Of a DNA stretch of 23,236 nt, positions 23,156 to 23,236 are shown in pieces. The number at the start of each line of letters is the position of its first letter. Positions within the stretch are counted from its first letter, which is position 1. Below the pieces are notes generated by a model, which was not told where the DNA came from, searched no databases, and was given only the letters and a program-made list of their open reading frames with translations. The translations under genes and the position numbers were made by a program. Origin of the DNA: an uncultured Megasphaera sp. (GTDB lineage: Bacteria; Bacillota; Negativicutes; Veillonellales; Megasphaeraceae); the NCBI GenBank assembly GCA_934193515.1, contig CAKPVJ010000034.1, forward strand, positions 1-23,236. The letters are read 5' to 3'.

Positions 23156-23236
23156 TTATGCGTCGATTTCAGAAACAACGCCAGCGCCTACTGTACGGCC
23201 GCCTTCACGAATAGCGAAACGAAGACCTACTTCGAT
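23156..23236 (-). CDS. tuf: Elongation factor Tu, C-terminal end (partial)
   Basis: The last 26 codons are visible, reading IEVGLRFAIREGG, then RTVGAGVVSEIDA and a TAA at 23156. This is the conserved C-terminus of EF-Tu domain 3, where the RTVGAG and V-EI segments are nearly invariant in bacteria. EF-Tu brings aminoacyl-tRNA to the ribosome. The 5' part lies beyond the right edge, so the neighbours on that side (often fusA, rpsL and rpsG) cannot be seen. A strong terminator follows. There is no sign of damage in the part seen. Confidence 0.95.
   Translation of the reverse strand: MEVGLRFAIREGGRTVGAGVVSEIDA

Overview
The window looks chromosomal and comes from a low-to-mid GC Firmicute, most likely a Negativicute of the Veillonellaceae/Megasphaera/Dialister type. 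This is inferred from Firmicute-style control (a T-box leader on valS, a Rex box on rex, strong AGGAGG ribosome binding sites) combined with an O-antigen-ligase-type membrane protein that suits a diderm envelope. No 16S or other definitive marker is present, so the genus is not settled.

Left part (1-10.5 kb): a complete type I-E CRISPR-Cas locus, all on the minus strand. The order of transcription is cas3, cse1 (cas8e), cse2 (cas11e), cas7e, cas5e, cas6e, then a 31-repeat CRISPR array, then cas1 and cas2. The array reads in the same direction as the genes and splits the effector genes from the adaptation genes. Its leader-proximal end sits only 59 bp after cas6e. It carries a tandem duplication of three repeat-spacer units and one duplicated single spacer.

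Main discovery (10356-10483): between the cas promoter and cas3 lies a second, miniature CRISPR. One repeat (10440-10468) keeps the 5' handle and stem of the array repeats, with a compensatory stem change. A degenerate repeat (10356-10384) follows just before cas3. The guide that begins directly after the intact repeat matches the cas promoter itself at 13 of its first 15 bases. The only mismatches are at guide positions 6 and 12, the positions flipped out in type I Cascade. The target is flanked by AAG, the canonical I-E PAM of E. coli, and it covers a perfect TATAAT -10 box. This is the architecture expected of a cas-regulating RNA (CreR) that makes Cascade repress its own operon. The same hairpins also lie in the 5' leader of the cas mRNA, where Cas6e could cut it.

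Spacer region (10.5-11.1 kb): about 670 bp without an intact gene, holding an operator-like palindrome, a perfect 15-bp inverted repeat, a fragment of an IS transposase gene, and the argH terminator.

Right part (11.1-23.2 kb): ordinary chromosomal genes. These are argG-argH (last two steps of arginine synthesis, with a candidate ArgR box), a monofunctional GT51 peptidoglycan glycosyltransferase, rex (redox repressor with a Rex box on its own promoter), an O-antigen ligase-like polytopic membrane protein, a GNAT acetyltransferase, a secreted protein of unknown function near copies of one hairpin family, the pair valS-folC behind a T-box leader, and the 3' end of tuf (EF-Tu) running off the right edge.
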